Positions 31,794-33,731 of a stretch of DNA of 33,731 nucleotides are shown one piece after another. The stretch is from Acidobacteriaceae bacterium (GTDB taxonomy: Bacteria; Acidobacteriota; Terriglobia; Terriglobales; Acidobacteriaceae): positions 1 to 33,731 of the forward strand of contig DAHUXR010000047.1 of the NCBI GenBank assembly GCA_027307045.1, read 5' to 3'. The position numbers were made by a program, and so were the translations under genes. The notes below the pieces were generated by a model, which saw only the letters and a program-made list of their open reading frames with translations, was not told the origin of the DNA and ran no database searches. Numbering within the stretch: position 1 is the first letter of the stretch; each line of letters starts with the position of its first letter.

Positions 31794-32035
31794 GTGGAAG
31801 TCCGTTTAACGCCCGACTTGGAGGCAAAGCTGAATCAGCTTTCCGCACAAACCGGACGCGCGAAGGAAGACCTTGTGCAGGACGCGATAACCGGATATCT
31901 GACAGAGCTTTCGCGGGTCGGTAGCAAGCTCGACGGTCGCTACGACGACAATAAGCGTGGGAGAACCCAACCCATCGATGGAGAAGAGGCATTCACCCGC
32001 TGCGGCAAAAGAAGAGCGCCCGTAGCCGTGCCTAA
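31794..32035 (+). pseudogene. RHH-type antitoxin with frameshifted C-terminus, orphan
   Basis: From GTG 31794 the frame reads MEVRLTPDLEAKLNQLSAQT, GRAKEDLVQDAITGYLTEL, then SRVGSKLDGRYDD and PIDGEEAF: a ribbon-helix-helix antitoxin of the type that usually precedes a ParE-like toxin. TTG 31758 would add 12 residues and is possible. After EEAFTR the expected tail LRQKKSARSRA with stop TAA 32033-32035 is present, but one base out of frame: a single-base loss near 31998-32001. As written, the frame instead runs to 32087 with an unrelated tail through repeat sequence. No toxin gene follows. The DNA-binding part is intact, so the product might still work. A sequencing error would look the same. 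Confidence 0.65.
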
Positions 32036-32261
32036 AGCGTTTTCCAGCGAAAACGTAGACCGCCGCGGGGTGGAGCAGGCCCTTTAGGCCTGCGATAACG
32101 CCTGTATATGCTCCGGCTTTAGCCGCCGAGGTATCTTTCCTCATTCTTTGAAAATGCTTTAAAGAGTGATTTCTTTCTGCATGGCCGCAATCCTGCGCGA
32201 TCGAAAATAAACTCAACTCTCCACGTTCTCGCGTACACTGTACTGCCTCATCAACAAACCC
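32036..32261. repeat. Spacer with CTTTA hairpins upstream of the DASS gene
   Basis: GCAGGCC-CTTTA-GGCCTGC (32075-32093) is a perfect 7-bp stem; CGGC-TTTA-GCCG (32114-32125) is a shorter one. They share the CTTTA core of the hairpins at 9637, 31486 and 31695. The rest shows no gene and no clear promoter. Confidence 0.55.
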
Positions 32262-33692
32262 ATGTCCGCCGCCGCCATCCAACCCGCTCCACGAAGCGAC
32301 CTCAAATGGGCCGGAAAATGGGGACGCCTCACTCTGGCCGTCTCGCTTGGCCTTGCTCTTCACTGGCTGCCGCTCACCCACGGACTCACCGCGCCCGCGC
32401 GCCTCATCCTCCAGATCACCGCTTTCACCGTGGTGCTCTGGGTCTTTCAGGTCATCAATCCCGGATTCGTCTCCATCCTCATGATGGGCCTCATGCTGCT
32501 CTCCGGCGTGCGGCCGCCCTCGGTTTTCAGCGGCTTTTCCAGCGGCGGATTCTGGGTATTGGTCTGCGTGCTTTTTTATGGCTTTGCCATGCAGCACACC
32601 GGGCTGGCCCAGCGCATGTCGTATTACGTGCTCGCGCTTTTTCCCGGCACGTACACCGGAGTAACTTCTGCCTTTCTCGTGATCGGCGCAGTGCTGGCGC
32701 TGGGCATTCCGTCGATGACCGTGCGCACTGCCATCATGGTCCCGATCGCGTGGGCGCTGGTCAAATCCGTTGGACTGGCGCCGCGCAGTCGCGGCTCCGC
32801 GCTCATCATGATCACCTGCGTTGAGATGGCGGTCTTTCCCGGCTGCGCCTTTCTTTATGGATCGCTCTTCGGTCCCGTCGTCGACCAGATTTTTCACGCC
32901 CGGCAATTACCCATTAGCTGGCTCGGCTATGCGCAGGTCCTCACGCTGCCGGTGCTGGTCATCTGCGTGGCGTTGATTTTTCTGAACCGCGTGGCCTTAA
33001 AGCCGGAAGCGCCGCTCAATGTCCCCGCCAGCTTTGGACGCGAACGCCTGAACGCCTTGGGCAAGATCACGCGCGGCGAACTGATCACCGCCGCCATCGT
33101 GCTCGGCTCCATTGCTTTCTGGGCCACTGACCGCTACCACCACCTTCCATCTTTTCTTATCGGCATGTTTGGCCTGGCGGTCTTCGCGCTCTGCGGCATC
33201 GTGCGCGATAAAGACATCAGCACCGGAATTTCCTGGCCGCTCGTCCTTTTTATGGGCGGCGTCTTCAGCCTGGCCGGCGTGGTGCAGGAATATAAAGTCA
33301 CTGACTGGCTTGCCGCGCTGGTCCTGCCCTCGGTCACGCACCTTGTGGGAATTCCCGTGCTGTTTCTTCTGGTCGTGGGGTTGGTCATGTACCTGGCTAG
33401 CTTTCTCGATCCCTCCGGCATGCTCGCCATCCCCATGGTCTTTCTCCCCGTGGTGGAAGTTGCCGCCCACGCCGGCATTGTTCCGCTCGTCACCATGGCC
33501 GCTATCCTTATTACTGCGGTACCTTTCTGGGCGTCTTACCAGAACATATGGATCGCCATGGGTGAAAACATCACTGAAGGTCTGGCCTTCACCGCCGGCC
33601 AGCGCGCTCGTCTGGCGACGGTCTATGGTTTAGTTGCGTTGGCGGCTCTGGCGCTGGCTGCGGGATATTGGAAGATGATGGGACTGCTGTGA
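32262..33692 (+). CDS. DASS/SLC13-family anion symporter
   Basis: The 476-residue protein has about 11-12 membrane segments with the layout of divalent anion:sodium symporters: an N-terminal ALHWLPLTHGLTAPARLIL start, the FSSGGFWVLVCVLFYGFAMQ hairpin, VIGAVLALGIPSMTVRTAIM in place of the usual SNTAT-type motif, and a second half with WPLVLFMGGVFSLAGVVQEY and AVPFWASYQNIWIAMG. The family imports dicarboxylates, citrate, sulfate or similar anions; the substrate is not readable here. The lone gene follows a repeat-rich spacer. ATG 32262 lacks a Shine-Dalgarno sequence; the family N-terminus varies, so the start is probable only. No neighbour hints at a pathway. Confidence 0.8.
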   Translation: MSAAAIQPAPRSDLKWAGKWGRLTLAVSLGLALHWLPLTHGLTAPARLILQITAFTVVLWVFQVINPGFVSILMMGLMLLSGVRPPSVFSGFSSGGFWVLVCVLFYGFAMQHTGLAQRMSYYVLALFPGTYTGVTSAFLVIGAVLALGIPSMTVRTAIMVPIAWALVKSVGLAPRSRGSALIMITCVEMAVFPGCAFLYGSLFGPVVDQIFHARQLPISWLGYAQVLTLPVLVICVALIFLNRVALKPEAPLNVPASFGRERLNALGKITRGELITAAIVLGSIAFWATDRYHHLPSFLIGMFGLAVFALCGIVRDKDISTGISWPLVLFMGGVFSLAGVVQEYKVTDWLAALVLPSVTHLVGIPVLFLLVVGLVMYLASFLDPSGMLAIPMVFLPVVEVAAHAGIVPLVTMAAILITAVPFWASYQNIWIAMGENITEGLAFTAGQRARLATVYGLVALAALALAAGYWKMMGLL

Positions 33693-33731
33693 TCACCGAT
33701 TCTTTGGTCAAGAACACAATGCCGAAGTTTT

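Noticed and set aside
31806-32906. Long open frame (366 codons) on the - strand opposite the antitoxin and DASS genes
   Set aside because: It crosses the spacer and the membrane-protein gene, encodes His/Gly/Arg-rich text with no motif, and is explained by codon bias of the + strand gene.

Overview
The window looks like chromosomal DNA of a soil-type Gram-negative bacterium, most likely an Acidobacteriota member. This is an inference from moderately high G+C, an RND pump with periplasmic adaptor, DUF2911-type and Ig-like/DUF4177-type secreted proteins, a homing-endonuclease-associated-repeat protein and abundant dispersed intergenic repeats. No rRNA, tRNA or CRISPR array was seen.

Layout. 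1-450: 3' end of an N-acyl-D-amino-acid deacylase. 457-1500: a Uma2-type nuclease gene plus remnants of small antitoxin-like genes. 1746-9500: an MdtABC-like RND efflux operon (lipoprotein adaptor and two permeases). 9805-11700: LemA and a Cys/Met-metabolism PLP enzyme, the latter bracketed by two related inverted-repeat elements. 11989-14485: an Ig/DUF4177 secreted protein, a lower-G+C two-gene module (94-aa protein plus PD-(D/E)XK nuclease) and a deleted secreted-protein pseudogene. 15341-20252: dnaG and rpoD on the + strand, separated by a SHOCT membrane protein on the - strand. 20560-22773: exported ferritin-like protein, haem-binding protein and lipoprotein; rpoD, the haem gene and the lipoprotein gene end in near-identical terminators. 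22918-28216: a repeat-rich region with two paralogous membrane-anchored proteins, a degenerate REP-associated transposase between REP hairpins, a HEAR/nuclease-like gene whose central part consists of dispersed repeats read in frame, and a DUF2911 protein. 28343-31424: a molybdate/tungstate ABC transporter with translationally coupled genes and a regulator fusing a MerR-like HTH to a TOBE (Mop) domain. 31794-33692: a frameshifted orphan RHH antitoxin and a DASS/SLC13 transporter.

How it works together. The clear functional units are drug/solute efflux, Mo/W uptake with its own metal-sensing regulator, and the replication/transcription pair dnaG-rpoD. The distinctive signal is the repeat ecology. 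Several repeat families (TCTGCG-type, GAATT-type, CACAGAG-type, AGCACTCAGC-type, AATTGGCAA-type, REP hairpins, and hairpins with a CTTTA core) fill spacers, supply a stop codon, form shared terminators and enter one coding sequence in frame. At least four genes here are broken by small frameshifts or internal deletions. All functional calls rest on reading motifs by eye; no database search was run.
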